From NCBI GenBank assembly GCA_029246545.1, contig JAQWMX010000007.1, forward strand, positions 1-64,000: DNA of 64,000 nucleotides, given 5' to 3'. A program made the translations under genes and the position numbers. The DNA comes from Gammaproteobacteria bacterium. Its GTDB lineage: Bacteria > Pseudomonadota > Gammaproteobacteria > Pseudomonadales > Pseudohongiellaceae. Below the pieces are notes generated by a model. That model ran no database searches. It was not told the origin of the DNA and saw only the letters and a program-made list of their open reading frames with translations. Below, one piece after another: positions 45,325 to 55,096 of the stretch. How positions within the stretch are numbered: the stretch's first letter is position 1; every line of letters starts with the position of its first letter.

Positions 45325-46593
45325 TTGCTGTCCTTAGTGATTGCTGGTGAAGCCATATTCCTATTACCTTTTGTTTTGTCTCGAGTTTTTCGGCCCACTT
45401 TTCTAGATATTTTTGGTATCTCCAATCTGCAATTAGGCACAGCATTTTCACTTTACGGTGTAGTAGCAATGTTTTCCTATTTCGCAGGTGGTCCACTTGC
45501 TGACAGATATTCAGCACGCCGTCTAATTGTTACTGCTATGTTATTCACTTCAGCAGGTGGTTTAGTGATGTCGACTATTCCTGCTTTAGGAATACTTAGC
45601 TGGCTTTATGCATTCTGGGGACTAACCACTATCTTTTTATTTTGGGGAGCCTTAATAAAAACCACGCGAGAGTTAGGTAGATCAAATCAAGGGCAGACGT
45701 TTGGATTATTAGATGGAGGGAGAGGTCTTTTTGCTGCTTTGTTATCATCGTTTTCTGTATTAATTTTTGCTGCCTTATTGCCTCAAGATGTTGAAACAGC
45801 GACATTTGAGCAACGCTCAGAAGCTCTTAGCACAATCATATTGATATTTTCTGGCCTTGGAGTTTTGTCTGCGATATTGGTTTGGGTTTTTGTTCCAGAA
45901 AATAAAAATGATGATGCTTCAGGCGATGTTCCAAAACCCCTGATAAATTTTCAAAGCTTAAAACAAGTAAGCTCAATGCCAACCGTTTGGCTACAAGCCT
46001 TAATTATCTTATGTGCCTATGTAGCGTATAAAAGCACTGATGATTTCTCTCTCTATGCAAGAGATGCTTTTGGTTTTAACGAAGTTGAGGCTGCACAAAT
46101 TGGTACCTTATCATTTTGGATGCGACCGGTTGCTGCGATTGCAGTTGGCTTTCTGGCTGATAAGATAAGTAGCCAGGTGGCATTGTTAGGTAGCTTTTTA
46201 GTTGTAATGGCCGGCAGTTTAGTGATTTCGACAGGAATCTTAATACCTGGTATTACTTGGCTTTTGTTATTGACCATAGCGTCGACTAGCGCTGGTATAT
46301 ATGGGCTTAGAGGTTTATATTTTTCTATTCTTGGTGATGCTAAAGTTCCTTTAGCCTATACCGGTGTGGCAGTTGGTTTAGTTTCATTTATTGGTTATAC
46401 ACCAGATGTCTTTATGGGACCATTGATGGGGTATTTGTTAGATAGGTCTCCAGGGGCTGCTGGTCACCAACATGTATTTATGGTGATTTTTATTTTTGGA
46501 CTGATTGGTTTTTTCGCTTCAATGTTATTTAACTATGCTAAGAATTTACATTCTGACAGAACAGAAAGTAAAACCGGAATTTATGAAAGTTAG
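45325..46593 (+). CDS. MFS transporter
   Basis: A 12-helix major facilitator protein of at least 422 residues. The loop between helices 2 and 3 carries the MFS signature GGPLADRYSARRLIV, and the matching loop of the second half is VGFLADKISSQVALLG. The start is unclear. TTG 45325 lies inside what looks like the first helix, and the open frame extends upstream to 45277. In-frame ATT at 45280, 9 bases after AAGG, would add 15 residues (KSLLKGRNLSRILAL region), which match the N-terminus of related transporters as I recall them. The substrate is unknown; neighbours give no firm hint. Confidence 0.85.
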   Translation: MLSLVIAGEAIFLLPFVLSRVFRPTFLDIFGISNLQLGTAFSLYGVVAMFSYFAGGPLADRYSARRLIVTAMLFTSAGGLVMSTIPALGILSWLYAFWGLTTIFLFWGALIKTTRELGRSNQGQTFGLLDGGRGLFAALLSSFSVLIFAALLPQDVETATFEQRSEALSTIILIFSGLGVLSAILVWVFVPENKNDDASGDVPKPLINFQSLKQVSSMPTVWLQALIILCAYVAYKSTDDFSLYARDAFGFNEVEAAQIGTLSFWMRPVAAIAVGFLADKISSQVALLGSFLVVMAGSLVISTGILIPGITWLLLLTIASTSAGIYGLRGLYFSILGDAKVPLAYTGVAVGLVSFIGYTPDVFMGPLMGYLLDRSPGAAGHQHVFMVIFIFGLIGFFASMLFNYAKNLHSDRTESKTGIYES

Positions 46594-46604
46594 CGCCTGA
46601 ATTT

Positions 46605-47639
46605 CTAAGTGATAAGTTTTACTGGCCAAGCATTAGCCTTTAAATATTCTTGTAAATTTTTTGGTCGATACTTAGCATTATTTTCCCAGCGATCCTTCAC
46701 TGACTGATGAATCAATATGTCACCGCAATTGTGATTAAGAGGGCGGTTAAATTTCTTCTTCACCCGGTAAAAAGTTCGACGTGAATTATGCAGAGTTGCC
46801 AAGGAATTGGGATTTATTTTTTGTATGAGGTGAGCTTCCATGCCTAAACCGGCTCTCTTGGCTTCTTTCAGCATCCAGGTCAATGGAATATCTGACAATA
46901 AACTCCCATCTTTGTCGGGTTTATAACTGCCGCCAATATTACTGTGCGCACCAGAAAACCAAACTTGCTGAATATCCATATTGGCTTGGGGTATCCAAAT
47001 TGTTGGTTCGAAATCACTACGATGCTCATCAATTGCCATTGCATGGCGGGCGATGCTCACATTCTTGCCAATCTTGGTGTCGTAAAATTCGTCTTTGTCA
47101 TTGAATAGCCCGAGAAATGACAGTGGTATACCCATCGCACCAACCGTATCCCAAACACCAACAAATTTTATTTGTCGAGATTTATGAGAGTATTTTTCTC
47201 TAAATTTTAAGGATTTCTCACCTTCTGGTGCATAAGCAGACCCGGGCTTTTTATAGTGATCAAAAGCAGTTTGAATCAATGCGGCGTCAGGTCTTTTTAA
47301 AATTCCGCAATTATTAATGAGACCGCATAAACAACGAATAGTATAAGAACCACGACTAAAACCGAAAAAGAAGAGCTCATCACCAGGCGAGTAATTTTGA
47401 ACGATGTAACGATAATCGTCTTGTATATTCTTATGCAGGCCCTTGCCCGTAGAGCCTGCGACGACTTGGTCATGATAAGAACCAATGCCCCAATCATAAA
47501 AAACTTGTTGGTTAATATTTCCGGCAGCGCTAGGTTTAATTGCCCGGGCTAATTTAAGTACATTAGTGGGAAAGTCTTTACTTAAATCGTGCTCTGGTCG
47601 ATTCCAGGTACCATCTGCACAAATTACAATTCTTTTCAT
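46605..47639 (-). CDS. DUF2235 alpha/beta-hydrolase-like protein (Tle1-related fold)
   Basis: I place the start at ATG 47639 because AAAGGA precedes it at proper spacing; an upstream ATG at 47654 would add five residues. The product of about 344 residues opens with KRIVICADGTWNRPEHD, the hallmark of DUF2235, and has the GxSxG nucleophile elbow in FFGFSRGSYTIR. The later region FVGVWDTVGAMG is also typical. Known relatives include type VI secretion phospholipases (Tle1), but no T6SS gene is nearby and no signal peptide is present, so a cytosolic esterase role is equally likely. Confidence 0.87.
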   Translation of the reverse strand: MKRIVICADGTWNRPEHDLSKDFPTNVLKLARAIKPSAAGNINQQVFYDWGIGSYHDQVVAGSTGKGLHKNIQDDYRYIVQNYSPGDELFFFGFSRGSYTIRCLCGLINNCGILKRPDAALIQTAFDHYKKPGSAYAPEGEKSLKFREKYSHKSRQIKFVGVWDTVGAMGIPLSFLGLFNDKDEFYDTKIGKNVSIARHAMAIDEHRSDFEPTIWIPQANMDIQQVWFSGAHSNIGGSYKPDKDGSLLSDIPLTWMLKEAKRAGLGMEAHLIQKINPNSLATLHNSRRTFYRVKKKFNRPLNHNCGDILIHQSVKDRWENNAKYRPKNLQEYLKANAWPVKLIT

Positions 47640-47719
47640 GACGCATCCTTTCATTTTCCTTAATCAAAGGTATTTAATAAGGAGAGTGTTATTGCAAATT
47701 GAGCTAATTTAAAACTTGA

Positions 47720-48859
47720 TTAGTTAGAGTGTTTATTCAATACAGTTTCAAGAGCGCTCAGGCAATAAAGTACATTGCCGCTATTCGCTGAATAACCCAT
47801 TAAACCAATACGCCACAGTTTTCCTGCGCTATCGCCAAGTCCAGTGCCAATCTCAAGGTTATAGTCTGTTAACAAAAGGTTGCGGACTGTAGAGTCATCA
47901 ACACCTTCGGGAATAATCACAGCGTTTAATTGTGGTAAACGTTCAGCCTCTGGCACGGATAACTCTAGGCCCATTCTTTCAAGACCAGCTTTAAGATCAT
48001 TATGCTGCGCACGATGACGATCCCAGGAATTTTCAAGCCCTTCACTATACAAGATACAAAGTGCTTCATGTAGGCCATAAAGCGGGTTAATCGGAGCGGT
48101 GTGATGATAAGCACGCTTACCTTCACCATCCCAATAACCCAGCATAAGGTTTAAATCTAAAAACCATGATTGAACTTTAGATTGACGATTTTTAACTTTT
48201 GCCATTGCTCTTTCATTAAAAGTAACTGGTGAAAGGCCGGGTATGCAGGATAAGCATTTTTGCGTACCAGAATACACCGCATCCAATTCCCATTCGTCTA
48301 CCTTAAGCGGAACTCCTGCCAATGATGTGACTGCATCAACAATTGTCAGGCAATCATATTCATGAGCAAGTTTTGTTAAAGCTTCGGCATCTGATAATGC
48401 GCCAGTAGATGTCTCTGCATGTACAAAGGCAAGAATACAGGCATCAGGATTAGCTTTAAGTGCTGCTTCTACTTTTGCTGGATCAACTGCACGTCCCCAG
48501 GGATCATCAACAATGATGGCTTCACCGCCGCAACGGATTACATTTTCTTTCATTCTGCCGCCAAAAGCGCCGTTGCAACAAACAATAACTTTGTCTCCAG
48601 GTTCGACTAAATTCGCGAAACAACATTCCATACCAGCTGAACCAGGTGCAGAAATTGGCAGTGTTACTTCATTCTCGGTTTGAAAGGTATAACGTAAAAG
48701 GTTTTTGAGTTCATCCATCATTCCTATGAATAAAGGATCAAGATGCCCAATAGTTGGACGTGATAAGGCCTCTAGTATTCGAGGGTTTACATCAGAAGGG
48801 CCAGGGCCCATGAGTTTACGTTGGGGCGGATGAAATGAACTATAACTACTTTGTTGCAT
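47720..48859 (-). CDS. Class V aminotransferase (alanine--glyoxylate type), second copy
   Basis: A 379-residue PLP enzyme of the same family as the product of the gene at 24763, but clearly diverged. The N-terminus KLMGPGPSDVNPRILEAL...GHLDPLF is the AGT signature, and the Schiff-base lysine is K201 in YSGTQKCLSCIPG. A glyoxylate- or phosphonopyruvate-type reaction is expected. It is divergent from the lactate permease/lactate dehydrogenase pair with 215 bases between, suggesting joint regulation of C2/C3 acid metabolism. Confidence 0.9.
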   Translation of the reverse strand: MQQSSYSSFHPPQRKLMGPGPSDVNPRILEALSRPTIGHLDPLFIGMMDELKNLLRYTFQTENEVTLPISAPGSAGMECCFANLVEPGDKVIVCCNGAFGGRMKENVIRCGGEAIIVDDPWGRAVDPAKVEAALKANPDACILAFVHAETSTGALSDAEALTKLAHEYDCLTIVDAVTSLAGVPLKVDEWELDAVYSGTQKCLSCIPGLSPVTFNERAMAKVKNRQSKVQSWFLDLNLMLGYWDGEGKRAYHHTAPINPLYGLHEALCILYSEGLENSWDRHRAQHNDLKAGLERMGLELSVPEAERLPQLNAVIIPEGVDDSTVRNLLLTDYNLEIGTGLGDSAGKLWRIGLMGYSANSGNVLYCLSALETVLNKHSN

Positions 48860-49074
48860 GAGGAACCCTTAAGCTATTGTTTGATTACTGGCAGTCTGTT
48901 TTTAGCGTTAATACATTTTATATAGTTAAGATATATACGTAATGAATTAATAATCCAAGGCACGCACTATAAACGTCAAAGTATGAATCTTGCAATCAAG
49001 AAATGCGTCCTTGATAATGTTTTGAAGTGGATCAAAAGTCGATAACTGGCTCTTAATTTAAAAGGAAAAGTAAA

Positions 49075-50877
49075 TTGAATACATTAACGCTTTCGTTACT
49101 TTCATTTCTTCCCATCCTTGTTGTCGCAATATTTTTAGTTGTTTTGAAATGGCCGGCAAGACGTGCTATGCCATTGGCTTATATAACTGCTGCGGGATTG
49201 GGCTTAGGCGTTTGGAAATTGCCATTCAATCAAGTTGCTGCCGCTACAGTGAATGGATTAATTGTTGCGTTAACACTGCTTTATATAATCTTTGGCGCCA
49301 TATTGCTTTTGAATACCCTACAACAAAGTGGGGCGATACGTGCTATTCGCCAAGGCTTCATCGATATTTCTCCGGATAGACGGATTCAGGTCATTATTAT
49401 TGCTTGGTTATTTGGATCTTTTATTGAGGGTTCTTCAGGATTTGGTACACCTGCAGCGGTAGCTGTGCCTTTGTTAGTAGGTCTTGGTTTCCCTGCAATG
49501 GCTGCTGTCGTTTCTGGTATGATAATTCAAAGTACACCGGTATCTTTTGGTGCACTTGGAACGCCAATGTTAGTCGGGGTAGGTACAGGACTTTCAGGTG
49601 ATGACAGTGTTTATCAATTTATCCAGCAAGCGGGCATAGCTGGCGCCACAGCTGAGTCTGTTGGCCGACCCTTTGTAGAATTAATCGCGCAAAAAGTTGC
49701 AATATTGCATGCCATCACTGGTACGTTTATTCCTTTGTTTGTGGTCGCTTTGATGACACGTTTTTTTGGTGCCAAGAGATCATTTGTTGAAGGTCTTAAA
49801 GTCTGGAAATTTGCGTTATTTGCTGCTTTTTCGATGACTATCCCTTATGTCATTGCTGCACATATTTTTGGGCCAGAATTTCCTTCTATTGTTGGTGGCA
49901 TGATTGGCTTGTTGATTGTTGTTCCGGCCGCAAAAGCTGGCTTGTTTATGCCGAAGGAAGATGAGATTTGGGACTTTCCCGATAAAGCTGATTGGGATCC
50001 TGAATGGAGCGGCCTAGTTGAATCTCAACCTGACCAGGCTGATGTTGAAGGCAAGAAACTGATGAACATTACCTTGGCCTGGGCGCCTTATCTAATTCTT
50101 GCATCGTTATTAATAATTACACGTGTGCCAGCACTTGGTGTGAATACTTTCTTACAGTCCTTTGCCTTTGATTGGTCAAATATTTTTAATTCAACAGTAG
50201 GCACAGGAAATATACAATTACTCTATTCACCTGCAGCTATATTTATTGTCGTATCTCTTTCAACCTTTTTCTTGCATAAAATGACCATACAATCCTATGG
50301 TCTAGCGGTTAAAGATTCTTGTAAAAATATAGTCAAAGTTTCATTGCCTTTGTTAACAACAGTTCCCATGGTGCAAGTTTTTCTTAATTCGCAAGATGGC
50401 TTAGCAGGCTTTGCAAAAATGCCGAATGCATTAGCCGAAGGTGTAGCAGAATTAGCTGGGTCTGCCTGGCCGATATTCTCGACATTTATTGGTGGCTTTG
50501 GTGCTTTTGTTGCAGGCAGTAATACTGTTAGTAATATGACTTTTTCTCTTTTCCAATTTGGTGTGGGTGAAAGGATTGGTGTTGACCCAACCTGGATTGT
50601 TGCATTACAGGCAGTCGGTGGTGCTGCTGGAAATGTTATTTGCGTTCACAATGTTGTTGCTGCATCTGCAGTGGTGGGGCTGTTAGGTAAAGAAGGTTTG
50701 GTTATTCGAAAAACTTTAGCGGCTTTTGTTTACTACGCCTTACTTGCTGGCTCGATGGGCTATGCAATTGTTTGGTCAGGTACCAAGGGCTGGCTCAATC
50801 TAGGTAGTATATTAAGTGTATTAATTGTAGTAAGTCTTGTTAGCTTCGTGAGTATGCAGTTAAAAAAGGAGCAGTAG
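49075..50877 (+). CDS. L-lactate permease (LctP family)
   Basis: A 600-residue membrane protein with about 14 hydrophobic segments. Strong family segments include [53 protein letters not shown] and [19 protein letters not shown]. LctP carries lactate, and in some members glycolate, in with protons. The TTG start is supported by AAAAGGAAAAG upstream. The FMN-dependent lactate dehydrogenase gene begins 5 bases after the stop. Confidence 0.93.
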   Translation: MNTLTLSLLSFLPILVVAIFLVVLKWPARRAMPLAYITAAGLGLGVWKLPFNQVAAATVNGLIVALTLLYIIFGAILLLNTLQQSGAIRAIRQGFIDISPDRRIQVIIIAWLFGSFIEGSSGFGTPAAVAVPLLVGLGFPAMAAVVSGMIIQSTPVSFGALGTPMLVGVGTGLSGDDSVYQFIQQAGIAGATAESVGRPFVELIAQKVAILHAITGTFIPLFVVALMTRFFGAKRSFVEGLKVWKFALFAAFSMTIPYVIAAHIFGPEFPSIVGGMIGLLIVVPAAKAGLFMPKEDEIWDFPDKADWDPEWSGLVESQPDQADVEGKKLMNITLAWAPYLILASLLIITRVPALGVNTFLQSFAFDWSNIFNSTVGTGNIQLLYSPAAIFIVVSLSTFFLHKMTIQSYGLAVKDSCKNIVKVSLPLLTTVPMVQVFLNSQDGLAGFAKMPNALAEGVAELAGSAWPIFSTFIGGFGAFVAGSNTVSNMTFSLFQFGVGERIGVDPTWIVALQAVGGAAGNVICVHNVVAASAVVGLLGKEGLVIRKTLAAFVYYALLAGSMGYAIVWSGTKGWLNLGSILSVLIVVSLVSFVSMQLKKEQ

Positions 50878-50882
50878 TCTAG

Positions 50883-52037
50883 ATGTTTAAACGCTTGAAA
50901 GATGTTCATAATATTTCAGATTTTCGCAGTTTGGCTAAGCAACGTTTGCCGGGGCCGATATTCCACTATATAGATGGAGCTGCTGATGATGAGGTGACCT
51001 ACCGTCGCAACACATCAGCTTATGATGAAGTAGACCTGGTGCCTAATGTATTAGCTGGGGTAGAAGATATAGATTTATCAACAACTGTGATGGGCCAAAA
51101 AATTGATATGCCGTTGTTTTTATCACCGACTGCTTTGCAACGCTTATTCCATCATGATGGTGAAATGGCAGTTGCTCGCGCAGCAGAAAAATATAACACG
51201 ATGTTTGGTGTTTCTTCTTTAGGTACGGTGAGTGTAGAAAAAATTGGTCGAGAAATTAGTACGCCTAAGATGTTCCAACTTTATTATCACAAAGACAAAG
51301 GTCTCACCACTAGTATGATTGAGCGCAGTAAAGCGGCAAATTTCGATGTTTTAGCGTTGACAGTTGATACTATTGTTGGCGGTAATCGTGAACGAGACTT
51401 ACACACCGGTTTTACCACGCAACCAAAATTAACGTTAAAAAGTCTGATGAGTTTTGCAACACATCCGGCCTGGGCTTTTAATTATTTCACCCATGAAGCT
51501 TATGAGTTATCTCAATTAAAAGACTACGTTCAAGAAGGCACTAATATCTCTATCAGAATTGGAGATTACTTTAGTACAATGATCGACCAATCGATGAACT
51601 GGAAAGATGCTGAAGAGATAAATAAAAATTGGGGAAGAGCTTTTGTGCTTAAAGGTATTATGTCTGTAGAGGATGCCAAAAGAGCTGTAGATATCGGTGC
51701 TAGTGCCATAATGGTTTCCAATCATGGTGGCAGACAATTAGATGGTTCAAGGTCACCCTTTGACCAATTGGCTGAAATTGTTGATGCGGTAGGCGACAAG
51801 ATAGATGTAATTTGTGACGGTGGCATTACTCGAGGCACCCATATTCTCAAGGCTTTATCTGTCGGTGCCAAGGCTTGTTCAGGCGGGCGATTATATCTTT
51901 ATGCCCTTGCAGCTGCAGGGCAGGGCGGAGTTGAGAAGGCACTCTCGATATTGCATGCTGAATTAGTCAGGGATATGAAACTAATGGGCTGCACATCGAT
52001 CAATGATTTACATCGCGGGAATCTCAGATTCAGATAA
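50883..52037 (+). CDS. FMN-dependent L-lactate dehydrogenase / alpha-hydroxyacid oxidase (LldD-like)
   Basis: A 384-residue member of the FMN-dependent 2-hydroxyacid dehydrogenase family. It shows LPGPIFHYIDGAADDEVTYRR near the N-terminus and the catalytic histidine H281 in SNHGGRQLDGS. The phosphate-binding site is GGITRGTHILKALSVGAKAC. It should oxidise L-lactate (or glycolate) to pyruvate (glyoxylate) and pass electrons to the quinone pool. The AGGAG site lies within the end of the permease gene, and the genes are nearly contiguous, so they form an uptake-and-oxidation pair. Confidence 0.93.
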   Translation: MFKRLKDVHNISDFRSLAKQRLPGPIFHYIDGAADDEVTYRRNTSAYDEVDLVPNVLAGVEDIDLSTTVMGQKIDMPLFLSPTALQRLFHHDGEMAVARAAEKYNTMFGVSSLGTVSVEKIGREISTPKMFQLYYHKDKGLTTSMIERSKAANFDVLALTVDTIVGGNRERDLHTGFTTQPKLTLKSLMSFATHPAWAFNYFTHEAYELSQLKDYVQEGTNISIRIGDYFSTMIDQSMNWKDAEEINKNWGRAFVLKGIMSVEDAKRAVDIGASAIMVSNHGGRQLDGSRSPFDQLAEIVDAVGDKIDVICDGGITRGTHILKALSVGAKACSGGRLYLYALAAAGQGGVEKALSILHAELVRDMKLMGCTSINDLHRGNLRFR

Positions 52038-52116
52038 ATGAGCATGTGTTATTATCTTTGAACTGAAAATTAATCTAGGACTTAAACTGAAAATTTTAAT
52101 CTTTTAGTATTGATAT

Positions 52117-52471
52117 ATGAAAATAAGAAGTAGAGAAATAAATATATTTAGTATGTCGGCACTTGACCTTTTTGCGTCTGCGCTGGGTGCTTTTATGTTG
52201 CTAACTATTGCTGCTTTGCCCTTTTGGAGCAGATGAGTCAAGAGCTGTAAACTGTAGCTGATGCTCTGGAGCAGACTCAAATTGAATTGGCGATGTGTGA
52301 GGCGGCGGCTCAAAATATCCCTGAGATTATACTGACATTGTTGTTTCGGAACGTGCTGTTGATTCACACATGAGCCGACACGGTGATTTGCGCTTAAATA
52401 TTTATGGGGAATGTGGGGATGATCCATTACCACCTCCAGGACCACCAACACTTCCTCCTCCAGGCACCTAA
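52117..52471 (+). pseudogene. Decayed gene for a single-pass membrane protein with Pro-rich tail
   Basis: Three frames must be joined to read one protein. ATG 52117 gives MKIRSREINIFSMSALDLF, continues ASALGAFMLLTIAAL and stops at TGA about 52235. A second frame gives LEQMSQEL, a stop, then TVADALEQTQIELAMCEAA. A third gives SERAVDSHMSRHGDLRLNIY, continues GECGDDPLPPPGPP and ends at a TAA at 52469-52471. The N-terminal SALDLFASALGAF helix is a signature I recall from membrane-anchored proteins with a cytoplasmic or periplasmic coiled coil. At least one internal stop and two frame changes make this non-functional, and the middle seems deleted. Confidence 0.7.
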
Positions 52472-52505
52472 TAGTCAAAATTAACGACTAAAGAGTAGTG
52501 TCGAT

Positions 52506-52547
52506 TAAGCCTACGCTCTAGCTTCTAGTGCGTGGGCTTTTTAATTT
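52506..52547 (+). terminator. Terminator after the decayed membrane-protein gene
   Basis: The stem AAGCCTACGC / GCGTGGGCTT (one T-G pair, 13-base loop) is followed by a T-rich run. It probably ended transcription of the now broken gene. Confidence 0.75.
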
Positions 52548-52913
52548 TTGAAAGCTTGAAAAGTCAGAGTTTTGTTAACTTCATTTACTCTGCTCATAGA
52601 CGGTTTCAGCTACAGTCTTAACCAGGGGATGGCCAGCGCCATTCCAATGTTAAGCCTACCATTTACAGCCATAGCCATATTCTTAATTGTCTGGCGTATA
52701 CATGTAGCGTTTTCTTGAGGTTTTATTTGAGTTTCCGGAGCGCTTATTCCAGTTTTTAACTAATCAGAATGATTCAAAAAAACTGCAATGCCTTGTCAAG
52801 CCAGTTTACTATTAGGATCTGTGATACTTTATTGATTCCTATCTTCCTAGACAGTATCGAAACCCTTGCATACAATCTAGTACAAATACTTATTCGTTAA
52901 CAATGAGGTTCCT
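52548..52913. other. Intergenic region without recognised gene
   Basis: About 365 bases with many stops in all frames. I see no family-like peptide and no terminator. The last 100 bases must hold the promoter of the propeller gene at 52914; a GAGG lies just before its ATG. Confidence 0.4.
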
Positions 52914-53987
52914 ATGAAACTTTTATCAGTGCTAACTGGTTTATTCACTTTTATTGCTTTCCCAGCATTCGCGCAAAATGTGTCAGATGCCTTCGACCCC
53001 AGCTATAGTTTGCAGTCTTGGCAAGATCCGCAATTAGCTAAGGTGCGTGCAAATTGTCGTAACCCTGCACCGGTCTTTGTCATTCCTGCAAGAGAACCTC
53101 AATCAGGTGCAATGGAAGCCCCTGCAATGGAAGTAATACCAACATCATCATCTATTCCAAATGTAGTAGGAGCAGATCAAGAATGGGAATTGGTATGGTC
53201 ATGGAATGGCAATCAAGCCGATGGGCATATTGCAACTGAAGATGGCGGTTTAATGTTTGCTAATAATGATGCAAGCAATGTTATTCGCCTAAACCTTGAT
53301 GGCTCAGCTGAAATTGTTTATGAAAATACCAACACAGGCGGTGCTTTATCTCGTAGCAAGAATGGGGATTTATTCTTGTTAAATAGAGGTTTGAATTCTT
53401 CAATCGTTAAACTTGAGCCTGAGCGTCATATTTTAGCTGATAAAATTAATGGTGATCCTCTAGATTGCCTCAGTGGCATTATGAATGATCTAGTTGCTGA
53501 TAGTTTAGGTGGTGTGTATTTCACTATCTCAAGAGCGGGCTTTTTCTATGCTGATGCTGACGGAATAGTCACACAATATGGCGATGATGTGATTGCTACA
53601 AACGGCGTCATACTAAGCCCAGATGAAGACAAAGTTTATGTAACCAATGGCCCTGTAGTTGTTGCTTTTGATGTGGAAAGTAATGGATCGTTAAGTAATC
53701 AACGTGATTTTGGCAGGCTCAGTGTGGGTAATGGGGATGGAATGGCTATTGATGCTGAAGGACGTGTTTATGTTAGTACAGGTTCATCAGTTAATGTTTT
53801 TTCGCCTAATGGCGACTTCCTAGGAAATATTGCGGGGCCAAGAGGTTTACATGGTGTGGCATTTAGTGGCGAAGATAAACACTATATTTATGCAATTGTT
53901 CTCAATAATAATTTTGCACCCAACACCAGGCATAGAATTTTTAGAATGCCAATGCTAGCTCAAGGTTATTTAGGTCGAGCAAAATAA
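52914..53987 (+). CDS. Exported SMP-30/gluconolactonase-like beta-propeller
   Basis: A 357-residue protein with a signal peptide ending FPAFAQ. The mature part is a six-bladed propeller of SMP-30/LRE type, with blades such as DGHIATEDGGLMFANNDASN, ATNGVILSPDEDKVYVTNGP and GDGMAIDAEGRVYVSTGSSV. The gluconolactonase metal site would use Glu, Asn and Asp at blade starts; the NGVILSPDE and GDGMAID segments are in place. A lactonase or related hydrolase in the periplasm is likely. It is followed after 22 bases by the CorC/CNNM-type gene, an unusual pairing. Confidence 0.82.
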   Translation: MKLLSVLTGLFTFIAFPAFAQNVSDAFDPSYSLQSWQDPQLAKVRANCRNPAPVFVIPAREPQSGAMEAPAMEVIPTSSSIPNVVGADQEWELVWSWNGNQADGHIATEDGGLMFANNDASNVIRLNLDGSAEIVYENTNTGGALSRSKNGDLFLLNRGLNSSIVKLEPERHILADKINGDPLDCLSGIMNDLVADSLGGVYFTISRAGFFYADADGIVTQYGDDVIATNGVILSPDEDKVYVTNGPVVVAFDVESNGSLSNQRDFGRLSVGNGDGMAIDAEGRVYVSTGSSVNVFSPNGDFLGNIAGPRGLHGVAFSGEDKHYIYAIVLNNNFAPNTRHRIFRMPMLAQGYLGRAK

Positions 53988-54009
53988 TTAAGAAGCAAAG
54001 ATATTTCTA

Positions 54010-55086
54010 ATGACTCTGCTCATCATATATGTCGCAATTGCTTTGGTGTTTTCATTCCTTTGCTCTATAACTGAAGCTGTATTCCTGAGTGTATCCAAAG
54101 CTCATATTACCTTAATGGAGCAAAAAAATAGCTCTGGAGGTTTGATACTGCGTGAGCTAAAAGCCGATATTAATAAGCCATTAGCCGCCATTCTGACTTT
54201 AAATACTATTGCTCACACAATAGGTGCCGCTGGAGCTGGGGCACAAGCAGCTATTGTGTTTGGTAATGCTTGGGTTGGCTTAGCATCAGCGATACTAACG
54301 CTACTGATTCTGGTTTTCTCAGAAATAATCCCAAAAACTTTAGGCGCAGTTTATTGGCGTCAATTGTCTAATATGACTGCTCATGTCTTAAAGTTTTTAG
54401 TATGGGTGCTTTATCCTTTTGTTTGGTTTTCTGAAAAAATTACTAGAGGTTTTTCTAGCAACGAAGGACCTGAAGGTTTTTCGCGTGAAGAGTTTGCAGC
54501 GATGGCAGATCTTGGTGAGCAAGAGGGACAACTACAAGAGCAGGAGTCTCGCATATTAAAAAATATTTTTCTCCTAAATAAAACACCAGTAACCGCCGTG
54601 ATGACGCCTAGAACAGTAGTTTTCTCAGTACCAGACTCCATGAAAGTGTCAGAATTTTTCAGCGCTTATGATGATACGCGTTTTTCACGTATACCTATTT
54701 ATGATCATAACCGTGAACATCTGGATGGCTTTGTTCTTAAAAGTGATTTGCTGTTAGCGCAAATTCAAGGTAATTCTGAGAATAAGCTTAAACACTATCA
54801 GCGAGACCTTAAAGCCATGGTTGAAACCCAATCGGTTTATGATGCCTTTGAAGTATTTATAAAAGACCGTCTGCACATCATGCTGATTGTTGATGAATAT
54901 GGCGGCATGGAAGGAATAATTACCCTAGAGGATATCCTGGAAACTTTGCTAGGTTTAGAAATAATAGATGAGAAAGATAAGCAGATGGATATGCAAGAAC
55001 ACGCGAGACGTCGATGGCGTAAACGGGCTGATAAAATGGGTCTAGATATTCCTGGGAGTGCTGAAGAGAAAAACTCTGATTCTTAG
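54010..55086 (+). CDS. CNNM/CorC-type transporter (DUF21 plus CBS domains)
   Basis: A 358-residue inner-membrane protein. The N-terminal DUF21 domain has about four hydrophobic segments (ITEAVFLSVSKAHI, LTLNTIAHTIGAAGAG, VFSEIIPKTLGAVYW). Two CBS motifs follow (VMTPRTVVFSVPDS and IMLIVDEYGGMEGIITLEDILE). Families of this layout (YoaE, CorB, MpfA) are linked to Mg2+ or other cation efflux. It lacks the C-terminal CorC_HlyC domain seen in longer members, ending about 45 residues after the second CBS unit. Confidence 0.88.
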   Translation: MTLLIIYVAIALVFSFLCSITEAVFLSVSKAHITLMEQKNSSGGLILRELKADINKPLAAILTLNTIAHTIGAAGAGAQAAIVFGNAWVGLASAILTLLILVFSEIIPKTLGAVYWRQLSNMTAHVLKFLVWVLYPFVWFSEKITRGFSSNEGPEGFSREEFAAMADLGEQEGQLQEQESRILKNIFLLNKTPVTAVMTPRTVVFSVPDSMKVSEFFSAYDDTRFSRIPIYDHNREHLDGFVLKSDLLLAQIQGNSENKLKHYQRDLKAMVETQSVYDAFEVFIKDRLHIMLIVDEYGGMEGIITLEDILETLLGLEIIDEKDKQMDMQEHARRRWRKRADKMGLDIPGSAEEKNSDS

Positions 55087-55096
55087 TAATGTATTA

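Noticed and set aside
52104-52478. 124-codon minus-strand frame
   Set aside because: It overlaps the plus-strand pseudogene, whose three-frame translation is clearly family-like; the minus frame has low-complexity, non-protein-like composition.
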